Of a DNA stretch of 38,607 nt, positions 9,743 to 19,030 are shown one piece after another; positions within the stretch are counted from its first letter, which is position 1, and every line of letters starts with the position of its first letter. This stretch comes from Cypionkella sp. (GTDB lineage: Bacteria > Pseudomonadota > Alphaproteobacteria > Rhodobacterales > Rhodobacteraceae): contig JALOSF010000019.1 of assembly GCA_025458525.1 (NCBI GenBank), positions 1-38,607 of the forward strand. Reading direction: 5' to 3'. The notes beneath the pieces are model-generated. The model ran no database searches and had not been told where the DNA came from. It saw only the letters and a program-made list of their open reading frames with translations. A program made the position numbers and the translations under genes.

Positions 9743-9759
9743 TGATTCCGCAGGGTGCC

Positions 9760-10113
9760 ATGTCCGACGCGATTTCCACCATCCCGAACCTCGGCCCTGC
9801 CTCCGAAGCCGCCTTTATCCGCGCAGGTATCACCACGGCCACCCAATTGCGCGCCCTTGGCCCGGACGAAGCCTATCGCCGCCTTTTGCTGTCAGGCACC
9901 CCGCCGCATTTCATCGGCTATTATGTGCTGGTCATGGGGCTGCAAGGCCGCCCGTGGAACGATTGCAAGGGCGAGGAGAAAAAGGCCCTGCGCGCAAGGT
10001 TTGATGCCGTCAAGGCCAGCATCCTTGGCACAACGGAAAAGGGCCGCTCCGATCTGGAGGCGGCCCTTCAGTTTTTCGGCGTGGTGGAGCGGCGTCAACC
10101 GCCGCACCCCTGA
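9760..10113 (+). CDS. TfoX/Sxy C-terminal domain protein
   Basis: A 117-residue protein consisting of a stand-alone TfoX C-terminal domain. It opens with the helix-hairpin-helix-like IPNLGPASEAAFIRAGITTA, continues ATQLRALGPDEAYRRLL and carries the family block PHFIGYYVLVMGLQGRPWND followed by CKGEEKKALRARFDAVK. Full-length TfoX/Sxy controls competence with CRP in gamma-proteobacteria; the isolated C-terminal domain is widespread in alpha-proteobacteria and its role there is not settled. The start at 9760 matches where homology begins. The last 15 or so codons carry a hairpin with a U-tract (10039–10076). It is convergent with ndk, with only 6 bases between stops. Confidence 0.88.
   Translation: MSDAISTIPNLGPASEAAFIRAGITTATQLRALGPDEAYRRLLLSGTPPHFIGYYVLVMGLQGRPWNDCKGEEKKALRARFDAVKASILGTTEKGRSDLEAALQFFGVVERRQPPHP
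10039..10076. terminator. Hairpin plus U-tract inside the 3' end of the TfoX-domain gene
   Basis: Left arm 10039–10050 and right arm 10056–10068 form a 12-bp stem with one bulged G and loop GATCT. On the plus strand GTTTTT starts 3 bases after the stem; on the minus strand TTTT spans the stem foot. On the minus strand it lies about 50 bases beyond the ndk stop, so it is a plausible ndk terminator. On the plus strand it would stop transcription before the TfoX-domain stop codon. Confidence 0.45.
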
Positions 10114-10119
10114 CCGGGA

Positions 10120-10542
10120 TCAGCCAACCAGTTCAAGGCCCGAGAAGAAGAACGCGATTTCGCGCGCTGCCGACTCGGCGCTGTCGGACCCGTGGACCGA
10201 GTTTTCGCCCTTGGACAGCGCGAAATCCTTGCGCACGGTGCCGTCAGCGGCTTGTGCCGGATCGGTCGCGCCCATCACTTCGCGGTTCTTGGCAATGGCG
10301 CCTTCGCCTTCCAGAACCTGCACCACGACCGGCTCGGACGCCATGAATGCGCAGAGTTCGCCGTAAAAGCCGCGCTCTTTGTGCTCGGCATAGAATTCGC
10401 CGGCTTGCGCTGCGGTCAGGTGAATGCGCTTCGATGCCACGACCCGCAGGCCGGCTTCTTCAAACTTGGCAATGATCTTGCCGGTCAGGTTGCGCTTGGT
10501 TGCGTCGGGCTTGATGATGGAAAGGGTGCGTTCGATGGCCAT
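10120..10542 (-). CDS. ndk: Nucleoside diphosphate kinase
   Basis: A 140-residue NDK that balances NTP pools by transferring the gamma-phosphate through a phosphohistidine. The N-terminal [20 protein letters not shown], the nucleotide-site [11 protein letters not shown], and the active-site ENSVHGSDS with His117 are all present; the Arg and Asn ligand region (GTVRKDFA) is intact. Length is standard. The ATG has CAGGAG upstream. It lies downstream of der on the same strand but 104 bases away, so it may have its own promoter. Confidence 0.97.
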   Translation of the reverse strand: MAIERTLSIIKPDATKRNLTGKIIAKFEEAGLRVVASKRIHLTAAQAGEFYAEHKERGFYGELCAFMASEPVVVQVLEGEGAIAKNREVMGATDPAQAADGTVRKDFALSKGENSVHGSDSAESAAREIAFFFSGLELVG

Positions 10543-10646
10543 TTCGGCGTCTCCTGTATTGGGTCAAGGCCCCTGCCTTGCCCCGTGAATTTCGGCTCGC
10601 GTCCCTATCATGGGGCGCGGATGATGAAAAGACCGCGAAACGGCGG

Positions 10647-12107
10647 CTACTTCTTGTCCATGTGCTTGCGCAGACGGCTGGGCGTGTGGAACTTGCGGTC
10701 CTTGAACGGATTCTCGCTCGCCTGACTGCGGAAAAACAGCCGGATCGGCGTGCCCGGCATATCAAAATGCTCACGCAAGCCATTGACAAGATAGCGTTTA
10801 TAGCTTTCCGGCAATTCCTCGGGACGGCTGCATTTGATGACGAACCCCGGCGGGCGCGTCTTGGCTTGGGTGATATAGCGCAGCTTGATCCGGTGCCCGC
10901 CCGGCGCCGGGGGCGGATGCGCCTCGGTCATCGCGCCCAGCCAGGTGTTCAGCCGGTTGGTGGTGATCCGGCGATTCCACGTGTCATGCGCGCGACGGAT
11001 CGCGTCATGCAGCCGGTCCAGCCCGCGGCCGGTCTTGGCCGACACCGTCACCAGCGGCGCGCCACGCAACTGCGGCAGCAGGCGGTCGAACATTTCCTTC
11101 AGTTCGGCCAGCTTGTCCTGCTTGTCATCCTCCAGATCCCATTTGTTGACCGCGATCACCACCGCGCGGCCTTCGGATTCCGCATAATCGGCAATCCGCA
11201 AATCCTGGGATTCAAAGGGGATTTCGACATCCAGCAGCACCACGACCACTTCGGCAAAGCGCACCGCGCGCAACCCATCGGCGACCGAGAGTTTTTCAAG
11301 TTTTTCAACGACTTTCGCGCGCTTCCTCATGCCCGCGGTGTCAAAGATGCGGATCGGCGTGCCCTGCCATTCGGACCGCACCGAAATCGCATCGCGCGTG
11401 ATCCCGGCCTCGGGCCCGGTCAGCAGGCGATCTTCGCCGATGATCTTGTTGATCAGCGTGGATTTTCCGGCATTCGGCCGCCCGATCACCGCAATCTGCA
11501 ACGGCTTTTTCGCCGTCGGGCGATGGGCGAATTCATCGGCCTCCAACTCGGCATCGGCCTCAGAGATATCGACATCGGTCAGCGGCGTGTTTTCCGCCTC
11601 ACGCTCGGCAAATTCGCCCTCCAGCGGCTTGAGGATGCGGTAAAGATCGTCCATCCCCTCGCCATGTTCGGCCGACAGACGCAGCGGCTCGCCCAGGCCA
11701 AGGCTCCAGGCCTCCAGCGCGCCTTCTTCCCCGGCGCGGCCTTCGGCTTTGTTCACCCCCAGAATCACCCGCGCGGCCTTTTTGCGCAAGATTTCGGCAA
11801 ACACCTCGTCGCTGGGGTTCACCCCTGCACGGCCATCGATCAGGAACAGGCAGATGTCGGCCATATCGACCGCGCGCTCGGTCAGCCGCCGCATCCGGCC
11901 CTGAAGGCTGTCGTCGGTGACTTCTTCAAGCCCCGCGGTGTCGATCACGGTAAAGCGCAGGTCAAAAAGCTTGGCATCGCCCTCGCGCAAATCGCGCGTC
12001 ACGCCCGGCTGGTCATCGACCAGGGCCAGCTTGCGCCCGACAAGGCGGTTGAAAAGCGTTGACTTGCCCACATTGGGGCGGCCCACGATGGCGAGGGTAA
12101 AGCTCAT
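10647..12107 (-). CDS. der: Ribosome-assembly GTPase Der (EngA)
   Basis: A 486-residue tandem GTPase needed for 50S subunit maturation. G-domain 1 has GRPNVGKST (9–17) and the switch-II region DTAGLEE; G-domain 2 has GRPNAGKST and DTAGMRKR, with AVNKWDLED as its G4 motif. The C-terminal KH-like domain ([14 protein letters not shown] to the end) is followed by a basic tail. In G-domain 1 the G4 motif reads NKAE (119–122) rather than NKxD, the acidic residue being Glu. It is preceded 50 bases upstream by bamB and the YfgM-like gene, the same order as in E. coli. Confidence 0.97.
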   Translation of the reverse strand: MSFTLAIVGRPNVGKSTLFNRLVGRKLALVDDQPGVTRDLREGDAKLFDLRFTVIDTAGLEEVTDDSLQGRMRRLTERAVDMADICLFLIDGRAGVNPSDEVFAEILRKKAARVILGVNKAEGRAGEEGALEAWSLGLGEPLRLSAEHGEGMDDLYRILKPLEGEFAEREAENTPLTDVDISEADAELEADEFAHRPTAKKPLQIAVIGRPNAGKSTLINKIIGEDRLLTGPEAGITRDAISVRSEWQGTPIRIFDTAGMRKRAKVVEKLEKLSVADGLRAVRFAEVVVVLLDVEIPFESQDLRIADYAESEGRAVVIAVNKWDLEDDKQDKLAELKEMFDRLLPQLRGAPLVTVSAKTGRGLDRLHDAIRRAHDTWNRRITTNRLNTWLGAMTEAHPPPAPGGHRIKLRYITQAKTRPPGFVIKCSRPEELPESYKRYLVNGLREHFDMPGTPIRLFFRSQASENPFKDRKFHTPSRLRKHMDKK

Positions 12108-12157
12108 GTCTCAGGGTCCGGTATCATTCAAGCCGTTCCCCTTACAGGTCTTTGGCC

Positions 12158-13510
12158 TTAACGGAAAGCGTGAAGTTGGCCATTGCCGCCAACCACGTAA
12201 AGCGCGCCCCCCGCAAGCGCCGGGGCCGAGGCCGCGCCGCCGGGAATATCCGCCGTGCCGACCAGCGTGCCATCAGCCGGGTTGAACTGCCGCAACAGCC
12301 CATCGCCCGACACCACGACAATGCGACCGCCCGCCAGAACCGGGCCATAATGGGCCGTGATCGCCTTTTGTCGCCGCGGACGTTCATTCACGAAATAGGG
12401 CATGTCGGCGGACCAGATCACCTCGCCCGTGGCGGCATCCATCCGCACCAGACGCGCCTCGTCATTGACGACAAAGACCGAACCGCCCACAACCAGCGGC
12501 GCCCCGAGCGCGCCCTCGACGGCCGTCCAGATCCGCTCTCCGTTGCCGGCATTGATCGCCGCGGTGCGGCCCGCCGCCGTGCCGGCATAGATGGTGCCCC
12601 CGACGACGACCGGATCGCCCGTCACATCGGTCAGCCCCTGATAGGCGCGGCCCACCCGCTGGCCGGTCACAGGCGCGCCCCAGGCCCGCAGGCCGTTGAG
12701 GCGCAAGGCAGCCAGCAATTCGCCGCTGGCAAAGGGAAAGATCACCGTGCGGTCGGTCACGGCCGGCGCGGCAGAGCCCGCCACCGCAAGCACGCCCGCG
12801 GTGCCCGGGATCGTCCACTGGACCTTGCCCGTCCGCGCATCGACCGCCCAGCCGGCACCGTCGCGGGTCGCGACATAGACCGTTCCACCGTCATAGGCCG
12901 GGGCGCCCGCCACCGGGCTTGCCAGCCGCTGACGCCAGACCACGGCGCCAGTGCCGGCTTGCAGCGCGACCAGCTCGCCATAGCCCGTGGCGACAAACAC
13001 CATGCCGCCGCCCAGTGCGACACCGCCGCCCGATACGTCGCCGCCCCGGTCCCACGGCGCGGTCAGGTCGGTTTGCCACAGCCGCCCGCCATTGGTCGCC
13101 GTGGCCACCACCAGCGACCGGCTGTCCATCGTCACGATCCGCCCATCGGCCACGACCGGAGAGGCGGCGATACGGTTCTTGCGGCTGGAGCCTGCCCCGA
13201 TGGCCGCACTCCACACCCGCTGCGGGGTGGCAGACAATTGCCCATGGGGCGAGGCGTGGCGCGCAGAGCCGCCGCGATGCGACCAGTCGCCCGAGGCACT
13301 GGGCGCGGGCAGCGATATCGGCACCGATTGATTGGCGGGGCGCACAGGCGGCGCGCTGGGGGCGGGATTGTCCTCGGTCGGGACAGAGGCGTCCAGATCG
13401 GCACGCACCGGAAAGCGCTCACCCGACAGGACCAGTTCACGCTCGCACGCGGACAGCAGCAAGACAGCGGCAAGTGCCGTCAGCCCAAGATTGCGCTTCT
13501 GTTTCACCAC
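12158..13510 (-). CDS. bamB: Outer-membrane assembly lipoprotein BamB-like, PQQ-type beta-propeller
   Basis: A lipoprotein of about 450 residues with PQQ-like beta-propeller blades. The signal sequence VVKQKRNLGLTALAAVLLLS leads into lipobox LSAC with Cys22. After a Pro-rich linker, repeats such as 'GGRLWQTDL', 'GAVVWRQRL', 'GKVQWTIPG', 'GERIWTAVE' and 'GEVIWSADM' mark successive blades. BamB supports beta-barrel insertion by the BAM complex in the outer membrane. I prefer the GTG at 13510, which gives a normal-length signal peptide and has GAGGGAG 8 bases upstream; a GTG at 13564 overlaps the previous stop (GTGA) but would leave a 26-residue leader before the hydrophobic core. The yfgM–bamB–der order supports the name. 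Confidence 0.85.
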   Translation of the reverse strand: MVKQKRNLGLTALAAVLLLSACERELVLSGERFPVRADLDASVPTEDNPAPSAPPVRPANQSVPISLPAPSASGDWSHRGGSARHASPHGQLSATPQRVWSAAIGAGSSRKNRIAASPVVADGRIVTMDSRSLVVATATNGGRLWQTDLTAPWDRGGDVSGGGVALGGGMVFVATGYGELVALQAGTGAVVWRQRLASPVAGAPAYDGGTVYVATRDGAGWAVDARTGKVQWTIPGTAGVLAVAGSAAPAVTDRTVIFPFASGELLAALRLNGLRAWGAPVTGQRVGRAYQGLTDVTGDPVVVGGTIYAGTAAGRTAAINAGNGERIWTAVEGALGAPLVVGGSVFVVNDEARLVRMDAATGEVIWSADMPYFVNERPRRQKAITAHYGPVLAGGRIVVVSGDGLLRQFNPADGTLVGTADIPGGAASAPALAGGALYVVGGNGQLHAFR

Positions 13511-13560
13511 CCGACTCACTCCCTCGGATCTGACCCCGAACACGATAGCCTTGCGCCGGA

Positions 13561-14220
13561 TCACCCGGCATCCCCCACAGAGGGGGCATCCCCCCCCAGC
13601 GCCACAATCATCTGTCCGGCGCGCCCGCGCAAGCCCGCAGGGGCCTGTTGATCCTGCGTCAGGGCCTGAAGGGCGGCAATCGCCTCGGCAGTCTTGCCTT
13701 CCTCGACCAGAAGATAGGCCAGCTGTTCAAGCGCGAGCGGGCGGAACGGCCGCCCGGCTGCGGCAATCGGGTCCAAGGCGGCGCGGCGGTCGGCCAGCGG
13801 CATATCCGCCCCGGCCAGGATCACCCGGCGCAGAACCGCCAGATCGCGGTAGCTTTGCGGCTGGCTCGCATCATTGGCCAGCGCTTCCAGCGCGCTCAGG
13901 CTGGCGGCCTTGTCCTCTGCCGGATCGGAGGCGAGCAACAGCGACAGCACCGCCTGCTGACCCCCGGTGGCAGGAACCGCCGTCAGCGCCGCGCGCCGCT
14001 CGTCCGACCCGCCCAGATCCAGCGCATCCAGAACCGCATCGCCAAAGGCCTGCGCCTGCCGGGCGTCGCGCGCCTTGGTCCATTCGGTCCAGGCTGTGCC
14101 GCCAACCACCGCCACCACAATCACGGCCGGAATCCAGCCGTATTTGCGAAACAGCGAAAACAGCCGGTCACGGCGCACTTCTTCCGTGACTTCCTGGATG
14201 AAACTTTCGGGATTGCTCAC
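13561..14220 (-). CDS. YfgM-like membrane-anchored tetratricopeptide protein
   Basis: A 219-residue inner-membrane protein. A short cytoplasmic N-terminus (SNPESFIQEVTEEVRRDRLF) precedes one transmembrane helix (WIPAVIVVAVVGGTAWTEW) and a periplasmic alpha-helical domain of TPR_21 type (RDLAVLRRVIL, PLALEQLAYLLVEEGKTAEA). E. coli YfgM is an ancillary SecYEG-associated factor that works with periplasmic chaperones. The GTG at 14220 starts where related proteins begin; a GTG 13 codons upstream (14259) is possible and has a distant GAGGA. It sits directly upstream of bamB and der as in E. coli, which supports an envelope-protein role. Confidence 0.8.
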   Translation of the reverse strand: MSNPESFIQEVTEEVRRDRLFSLFRKYGWIPAVIVVAVVGGTAWTEWTKARDARQAQAFGDAVLDALDLGGSDERRAALTAVPATGGQQAVLSLLLASDPAEDKAASLSALEALANDASQPQSYRDLAVLRRVILAGADMPLADRRAALDPIAAAGRPFRPLALEQLAYLLVEEGKTAEAIAALQALTQDQQAPAGLRGRAGQMIVALGGDAPSVGDAG

Positions 14221-14395
14221 GTCGATCTGGCTTTCACTGGGCGTGCCCCATGAAGGCACGTCTTTGCAGGGTCCTCAGCGGCGGGCAAAGCGACCTGCCC
14301 ACCCCGTCTGGTCCCTGTCTTACACGCAAGCACAAGCCCTTGCCAAGCCCTGCCCCCTTGCGCCTCAACGTCGGGCCAAGGCATCCGCACAAGGG

Positions 14396-16210
14396 TCAGG
14401 CCGCCGCCTCCTCCTCCTCGGCGGATTGACGCGCCCACATCGCCGAGTAGCGCCCGCCATTGGCCAGAAGCTGGTCATGCGTGCCGCGTTCGACGATCTC
14501 GCCCGCCTCCAGCACGATGATCTGATCGGCATCGGCGATGGTGGACAAACGGTGCGCGATGGTGATGACACTGCGCCCCTGCCCCATGGCCAGCAGACTG
14601 TCCTGGATGTCGCGTTCGGTCTGGGTATCGAGCGCCGAGGTCGCCTCGTCAAGGATCAGGATCGGCGGGTTCTTGAGCAAGGTGCGCGCAATGCCGACGC
14701 GCTGCTTTTCGCCGCCTGACAGCTTCAGCCCGCGCTCGCCCACCGTGGTGTCATAGCCATCGGGCAGGGACAGGATGAAATCATGGATGCGCGCGGCCTT
14801 TGCGGCGGCCTCCACCTCGGCCCGGCTGGCATCGGGGCGGCCATAGGCGATGTTGTAATAGACCGTGTCGTTGAACAACACGGTATCTTGCGGCACAACG
14901 CCAATGGCGGCGTGGATCGAGGATTGCGTCACATCGCGCAGGTCTTGCCCGTCGATGCGGATCGTGCCCCCCGTCACATCGTAAAACCGGAACAACAGCC
15001 GCCCGATGGTGGATTTGCCCGACCCGGATGGCCCGACCAGCGCCACGCGCTGACCCGGCGCCACGGTGAAGCTGACGCCCTTCAGAATCGGGCGGGCCGG
15101 ATCGTAATCAAACCGCACGGCATCAAAAGACACTTCCCCGCCCGACACGCGCAGCGCGGGCGCACCGGGCTTGTCCTGCACCTCGGCGGGTTGACCAAGC
15201 AGACCGAACATCTCGCCCATATCGACAAGCGCCTGCCGGATTTCGCGGTAAACCGTGCCCAGAAAGTTGAGCGGCATGGTGATCTGGATCATGTAGGCAT
15301 TGACCATCACGAAATCGCCCACCGTCAGCGTGCCGGCCTGCACGCCGCGCGCCGCCATCACCATCACGATGACCAGCCCCGCCGTGATGAAGAACGCCTG
15401 CCCAAGGTTCAGAAAGGCGAGGCTCAGCCCGGTCTTGACCGCCGCCACCTCATAGCGCTGCATCGCGCGGTCATAGCGCTGTGCCTCCATGGTTTCGGCG
15501 TTGAAATACTTGACGGTTTCGAAATTCAGAAGGCTGTCGATCGCCTTCTGGTTGGCGTCGGTGTCCTGCGCGTTCATCTCGCGCCGGATCGCCACGCGCC
15601 ATTCCGTCACCTTGAAGGTGAAGGCGACGTAGATCGCGATCACCACGACCACCACGACAGCATATTGCCAGCCAAAGACCACGGCAAAGATGATCGACAC
15701 CATGCTCAGCTCAAGGATCAGCGGCCCGATCGACAACAGCATGAAGCGCAGCAGGAAATCGACCCCCTTCACCCCCCTCTCGATGATGCGGCTCAGCCCC
15801 CCGGTCTTGCGTGTGATGTGATAGCGCAACGACAGGCGGTGAATATGGGTGAAGGTCTCCAGCGCAAGCTGGCGCAAGGCGCGTTGGCCGACCCGCACAA
15901 AGACCGCGTCGCGCGCTTCGTTGAAGGCGACTGTCAGCAACCGGGCCATGCCATACGCCACGGTAAGCCCGACCGCCGCCAGCCCAAGCAGCGTGCCCGC
16001 ATCCGGCGCGTCGCCCGCCAGCGCATCCACCGCCTGCTTGTAGATCGCGGGCGTGCTGACCGACACCACCTTGGCCAGCACCAAAAGCAGCAAGGACGCG
16101 ACCACCCGCCGTTTCACCCAGGCCTGATCCTTGGGCCACAGATAGGGGATCACGCGGGCGATGGTCTGAAAGCCGCTGGCGGGGGCGTCACTCTGGGGGG
16201 TATCGGTCAT
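14396..16210 (-). CDS. Atm1-type ABC transporter, fused permease and ATPase
   Basis: A 604-residue half-transporter of the Atm1/HMT1/ABCB7 family, which exports glutathione-linked sulfur or metal compounds and links to Fe-S metabolism or metal detoxification. The N-terminal transmembrane domain carries the family-typical 'ERGVKGVDFLLRFMLLSIGP' and 'DSLLNFETVKYFNAE'. The nucleotide-binding domain shows Walker A GPSGSGKST, the Q-loop VVPQDTVLFND, signature LSGGEKQR, Walker B ILILDEATSALD and the H-loop IAHRLSTIADAD. The start at 16210 has AGAGG upstream. It is followed by about 175 bases without a gene before the YfgM-like start; I see no terminator there. Confidence 0.93.
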   Translation of the reverse strand: MTDTPQSDAPASGFQTIARVIPYLWPKDQAWVKRRVVASLLLLVLAKVVSVSTPAIYKQAVDALAGDAPDAGTLLGLAAVGLTVAYGMARLLTVAFNEARDAVFVRVGQRALRQLALETFTHIHRLSLRYHITRKTGGLSRIIERGVKGVDFLLRFMLLSIGPLILELSMVSIIFAVVFGWQYAVVVVVVIAIYVAFTFKVTEWRVAIRREMNAQDTDANQKAIDSLLNFETVKYFNAETMEAQRYDRAMQRYEVAAVKTGLSLAFLNLGQAFFITAGLVIVMVMAARGVQAGTLTVGDFVMVNAYMIQITMPLNFLGTVYREIRQALVDMGEMFGLLGQPAEVQDKPGAPALRVSGGEVSFDAVRFDYDPARPILKGVSFTVAPGQRVALVGPSGSGKSTIGRLLFRFYDVTGGTIRIDGQDLRDVTQSSIHAAIGVVPQDTVLFNDTVYYNIAYGRPDASRAEVEAAAKAARIHDFILSLPDGYDTTVGERGLKLSGGEKQRVGIARTLLKNPPILILDEATSALDTQTERDIQDSLLAMGQGRSVITIAHRLSTIADADQIIVLEAGEIVERGTHDQLLANGGRYSAMWARQSAEEEEAAA

Positions 16211-16266
16211 GGGTGCCTCTTTTCGGCCCCAAGTCCTATGCCGAGCCAAAGGGAATTGCCAGACCC

Positions 16267-17727
16267 TTAGGGCGTGCCCGGCAGGGTAAACACCTGTCCC
16301 GGATAAATCAGGTCGGGGTCGCGGATCTTGTCACGGTTGGCCTCATAGACCTGCACATACAAGACCCCGTCGCCAAAGCTGTCGCGCGCGATCTGCCACA
16401 GGGTAAAGCCGGGTTGCACCGTCACCGTCACCGGGGCGACTGCTGGCGGCGGGGCATCGGCGACAGGGGCGCTTGGCGCTGCGGGCGTCTGCGGCAGGGG
16501 CGCGGCCACGGTGGCCGCCGACTCGGGCGTTGCGACCGGAGCGGGGGCTGCCACGTCGGCCACCGCCTCTGGCACGGCTTCTGGCACGGCCTCGGCCACC
16601 GTTTGAGGCACGGCTTCGGGCGCGGCGGGCGGCTCTGCGATCTGATCCGCGGGGGTGGCGGGCCCTGCCGCCTCCGCCGATGCGGGCGGTTGGGCGGGCT
16701 CTGGCGCCCGGGGGGCGGGCGGCTCGGCCTCGGGGGTGCTCAGCGCCGCCAAAGCCTCCACCGTTTCACGCTTGAACGGTGTCTCGAACCGGGCCGTCAC
16801 CTTGCCTTCGGCGTCGATCTGATCGATGCGCAGGGTGTAGATGCCGGGCGCAACCTCGCCCAAGGTCAGTTGCCACTGGCCCGTGTCCGACACCACGGCC
16901 TCACCGGCCACGACACTGTCCAGATAGATCCGGGCGGTCTGGCCTGACGCGCCCTTGCCCGACAATTGCACCAAGCCCTGCGGCGAATAGGAAATCGCAT
17001 CCAGCACCACAGGCGCCGCCGCAAGGGACGCGACATCCGGCTCGGCCGGGGCCTGCGCGACCGTCGCCCCATCCTCTGTCACCAGAAGGGCCACGGGGGG
17101 CGGCGCGGCGGGCTCTGCCACGGCGGGCGCTTCGGGATCGGTCACGGCATCGGCGGTCGCGTCGGGGGTCGCCTCGGGGGTTGCGACCGCCACTTGCGGC
17201 GGGCCAAGGATGGGCGCAAGCGCCACCGAGTCTGCCGATGGAATCACGCGGCCATCGGGCAGACGGGCCTCCAGCGTCATCAGGCTGGGCTTGTCATTCG
17301 GCGCAAGGGTGAACAGCACGGCGAAATTGCCTTGGGTCCCCGCCTTGGTTTGCGCCACCTCGCCCCCATCCACCAGAACCCGGATATCGGCCAAGGGGGC
17401 CGCGCGACCGGCAACAACGGCGGCGCCATCCGCCTCGACGCGATAGGTATCGAACTGCGGCGGCACCGGTGCCGCCACCTCGGGCGTCGGCGGGGCCGGG
17501 GCGGGCGCTGGCGGCGTGGCAGCCGCCGAGTCCGCGACAGGTGCCGGGGCTGGCTCTGGGGTCGGGGCTGGCACCGATGCAACGGCTGCCGGTTGCGACG
17601 CCGCCGGTTCGGGTGCGGACGGGTCCGGCGCGGGCTGGACCAGCCAGACCACGGCCCCCACAACCGCCACACCTGCTGCCGCGATCCCCGCCCGCGCGCC
17701 CGTGCCCAAGCCCGTCCAAACCGCCAT
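16267..17727 (-). CDS. Membrane-anchored LysM-domain protein
   Basis: A 486-residue protein with an N-terminal transmembrane anchor ([20 protein letters not shown], about 11–30), long Ala/Pro-rich linkers and a C-terminal LysM domain ([20 protein letters not shown] followed by [20 protein letters not shown]). Between the linkers are two beta-rich segments, around '[20 protein letters not shown]' and '[20 protein letters not shown]', that look like carboxypeptidase-regulatory or bacterial Ig-like folds. LysM binds peptidoglycan, so the protein probably spans from inner membrane to wall. A linker contains the slippage-prone repeat [12 protein letters not shown]. The start is uncertain: ATG 17727, or GTG 17736 with GGGGAG 5 bases upstream. 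It is divergent from the LOG gene. Confidence 0.82.
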   Translation of the reverse strand: MAVWTGLGTGARAGIAAAGVAVVGAVVWLVQPAPDPSAPEPAASQPAAVASVPAPTPEPAPAPVADSAAATPPAPAPAPPTPEVAAPVPPQFDTYRVEADGAAVVAGRAAPLADIRVLVDGGEVAQTKAGTQGNFAVLFTLAPNDKPSLMTLEARLPDGRVIPSADSVALAPILGPPQVAVATPEATPDATADAVTDPEAPAVAEPAAPPPVALLVTEDGATVAQAPAEPDVASLAAAPVVLDAISYSPQGLVQLSGKGASGQTARIYLDSVVAGEAVVSDTGQWQLTLGEVAPGIYTLRIDQIDAEGKVTARFETPFKRETVEALAALSTPEAEPPAPRAPEPAQPPASAEAAGPATPADQIAEPPAAPEAVPQTVAEAVPEAVPEAVADVAAPAPVATPESAATVAAPLPQTPAAPSAPVADAPPPAVAPVTVTVQPGFTLWQIARDSFGDGVLYVQVYEANRDKIRDPDLIYPGQVFTLPGTP

Positions 17728-17857
17728 CCTGTTCACCGTCACTCCCCCCCGGGCCGCACCCCGGTTGGCAAGGGCTGCTGCTGCCCCCTGCTTTCCTTTG
17801 CATAGGAACCCCGATATCACTGGGCTTGCAACGAAAATTCCACGCAAGGATGGCCAT

Positions 17858-18412
17858 ATGACCCCGCTTCGCTCTGTCTGTGTCTTTTGCGGATCACGCC
17901 CCGGCGCGGCACCCGACTATGCCGAGGCGGCGCGCGCGCTGGGACAGGGCATCGCGGCCGAGGGTTGGCGGCTGGTTTACGGCGCGGGCGATGTCGGCCT
18001 GATGGGAGAGGTCGCCCGCGCCGCCCTCGCCGCCGGGGCACCGACGATGGGCGTGATCCCCACGCATCTGATGGGCAAGGAACGCGGCAAGCGCGATCTT
18101 GCGCAATTGGTCATCACCGAGGACATGCACGAGCGCAAGAAGGTCATGTTCATGAACTCGGACGCGATCGTGGTGCTGCCCGGCGGGGCGGGCAGTCTGG
18201 ACGAGTTTTTCGAAGTGCTGACCTGGCGGCAGATCGGACTGCACCTGAAGCCCATTTTCCTTTTGGATACAAAGGGCTATTGGCAACCCCTCATCCAACT
18301 TGTCAACCATGTGGTCGATCAGGGCTTTGCCGAACCCAGCCTGCTGCGCAGCTTTGACGCGGTGCCCGACGTGCCGGGCCTGCTGGCCCGGCTGAGAACT
18401 TCATTTTCCTGA
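17858..18412 (+). CDS. LOG family protein (TIGR00730 type), possible cytokinin riboside phosphohydrolase
   Basis: A 184-residue Rossmann-like protein of the LOG ('lonely guy') family, which cleaves cytokinin or other nucleoside 5'-monophosphates to base and ribose phosphate. Seen: the entry [11 protein letters not shown], the nucleotide-site [36 protein letters not shown], and [20 protein letters not shown], the last corresponding to the family PGGxGTxxE with Ser for Thr. The catalytic Arg and Glu of the family motifs are present. AAGGA lies 7 bases before the ATG. The true bacterial substrate is likely AMP-like nucleotides; plant-hormone activity is not implied by sequence alone. Confidence 0.92.
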   Translation: MTPLRSVCVFCGSRPGAAPDYAEAARALGQGIAAEGWRLVYGAGDVGLMGEVARAALAAGAPTMGVIPTHLMGKERGKRDLAQLVITEDMHERKKVMFMNSDAIVVLPGGAGSLDEFFEVLTWRQIGLHLKPIFLLDTKGYWQPLIQLVNHVVDQGFAEPSLLRSFDAVPDVPGLLARLRTSFS

Positions 18413-18439
18413 GGGTATCAGGCGCTTACGGCGCAAACC

Positions 18440-18889
18440 TCATGCGGCACGATCCATCGCGTCAGCCATCACCGAGACGATCTTGTCAAGCGGATGATTG
18501 GTGAGCGTGCGCGGCAGCATGATCGCCACCCGGGCGCGCAGATCATCGGTCATCCGCGCCCGGATCGCCCCCAGCAGGTCGGGCGGCGCCGCGATGGCCA
18601 GCCGGGTGATCCCGGCCTGACGCGCGGCAAAGCTCAACCGCGTCATCAGCATCGCCACCATCGCCGTTTCCGCCAGCTTGGCGCGGTCGGTCACTTCCAT
18701 CGCCGAGCGCTGGTTCGGCCCGCCATCGTTTCTGCGGCCGGGCCGATCCTGCGGCGCGCTGTGCGACGGCGTCTCGATCCGGTCGATCAGCCGCAGATCG
18801 GGGGACGCGACCGTGCCTGCATTTTCAAGGATCACCGCGCCGGTCGCATCGACCACCACGATCCAACATCCGCGAGTCATTCGTGCCAT
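18440..18889 (-). CDS. Host attachment (baeRF family 12-like) protein
   Basis: A 149-residue protein of the group annotated as 'protein required for attachment to host cells', related to bacterial archaeo-eukaryotic release factor-like (baeRF) domains. The N-terminus CWIVVVDATGAVILENAG, the central basic motif DRPGRRNDGG and the C-terminal ITRLAIAAPPDLLGAIRARM, then LPRTLTNHPLDKI, match this family. No signal peptide or membrane segment is present, so a cytoplasmic role is likely and the family name is historical. An excellent AGGAGG lies 6 bases upstream of the ATG. It sits alone, convergent with the LOG gene and separated from sodB by a strong terminator. Confidence 0.82.
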   Translation of the reverse strand: MARMTRGCWIVVVDATGAVILENAGTVASPDLRLIDRIETPSHSAPQDRPGRRNDGGPNQRSAMEVTDRAKLAETAMVAMLMTRLSFAARQAGITRLAIAAPPDLLGAIRARMTDDLRARVAIMLPRTLTNHPLDKIVSVMADAMDRAA

Positions 18890-18974
18890 CTGAACCTCCT
18901 CTCGTTTCTTGATTTCGTCGCCTCAAGATGGGAAGGCCCGTTCACAACACCAGTGCGACAAGCTGACCAAAGCA

Positions 18975-19005
18975 AAAACCCGCGCAGGCGGCCTGCGCGG
19001 GTTTT
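18975..19005 (-). terminator. Intrinsic terminator of sodB
   Basis: A perfect 14-bp stem, AAAACCCGCGCAGG with CCTGCGCGGGTTTT, has a 3-base loop. On the minus strand the U-tract runs TTTTTGCT. It lies 26 bases after the sodB stop and insulates the host-attachment gene. Confidence 0.85.
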
Positions 19006-19030
19006 GTCGTTTTAGATCAGTTGTTTAGCC

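Noticed and set aside
16540-16620. Repeated GC-rich units inside the LysM gene
   Set aside because: They encode the Ala/Pro/Glu-rich linker ([10 protein letters not shown]) in frame, so they are coding low-complexity sequence and not a separate repeat element.
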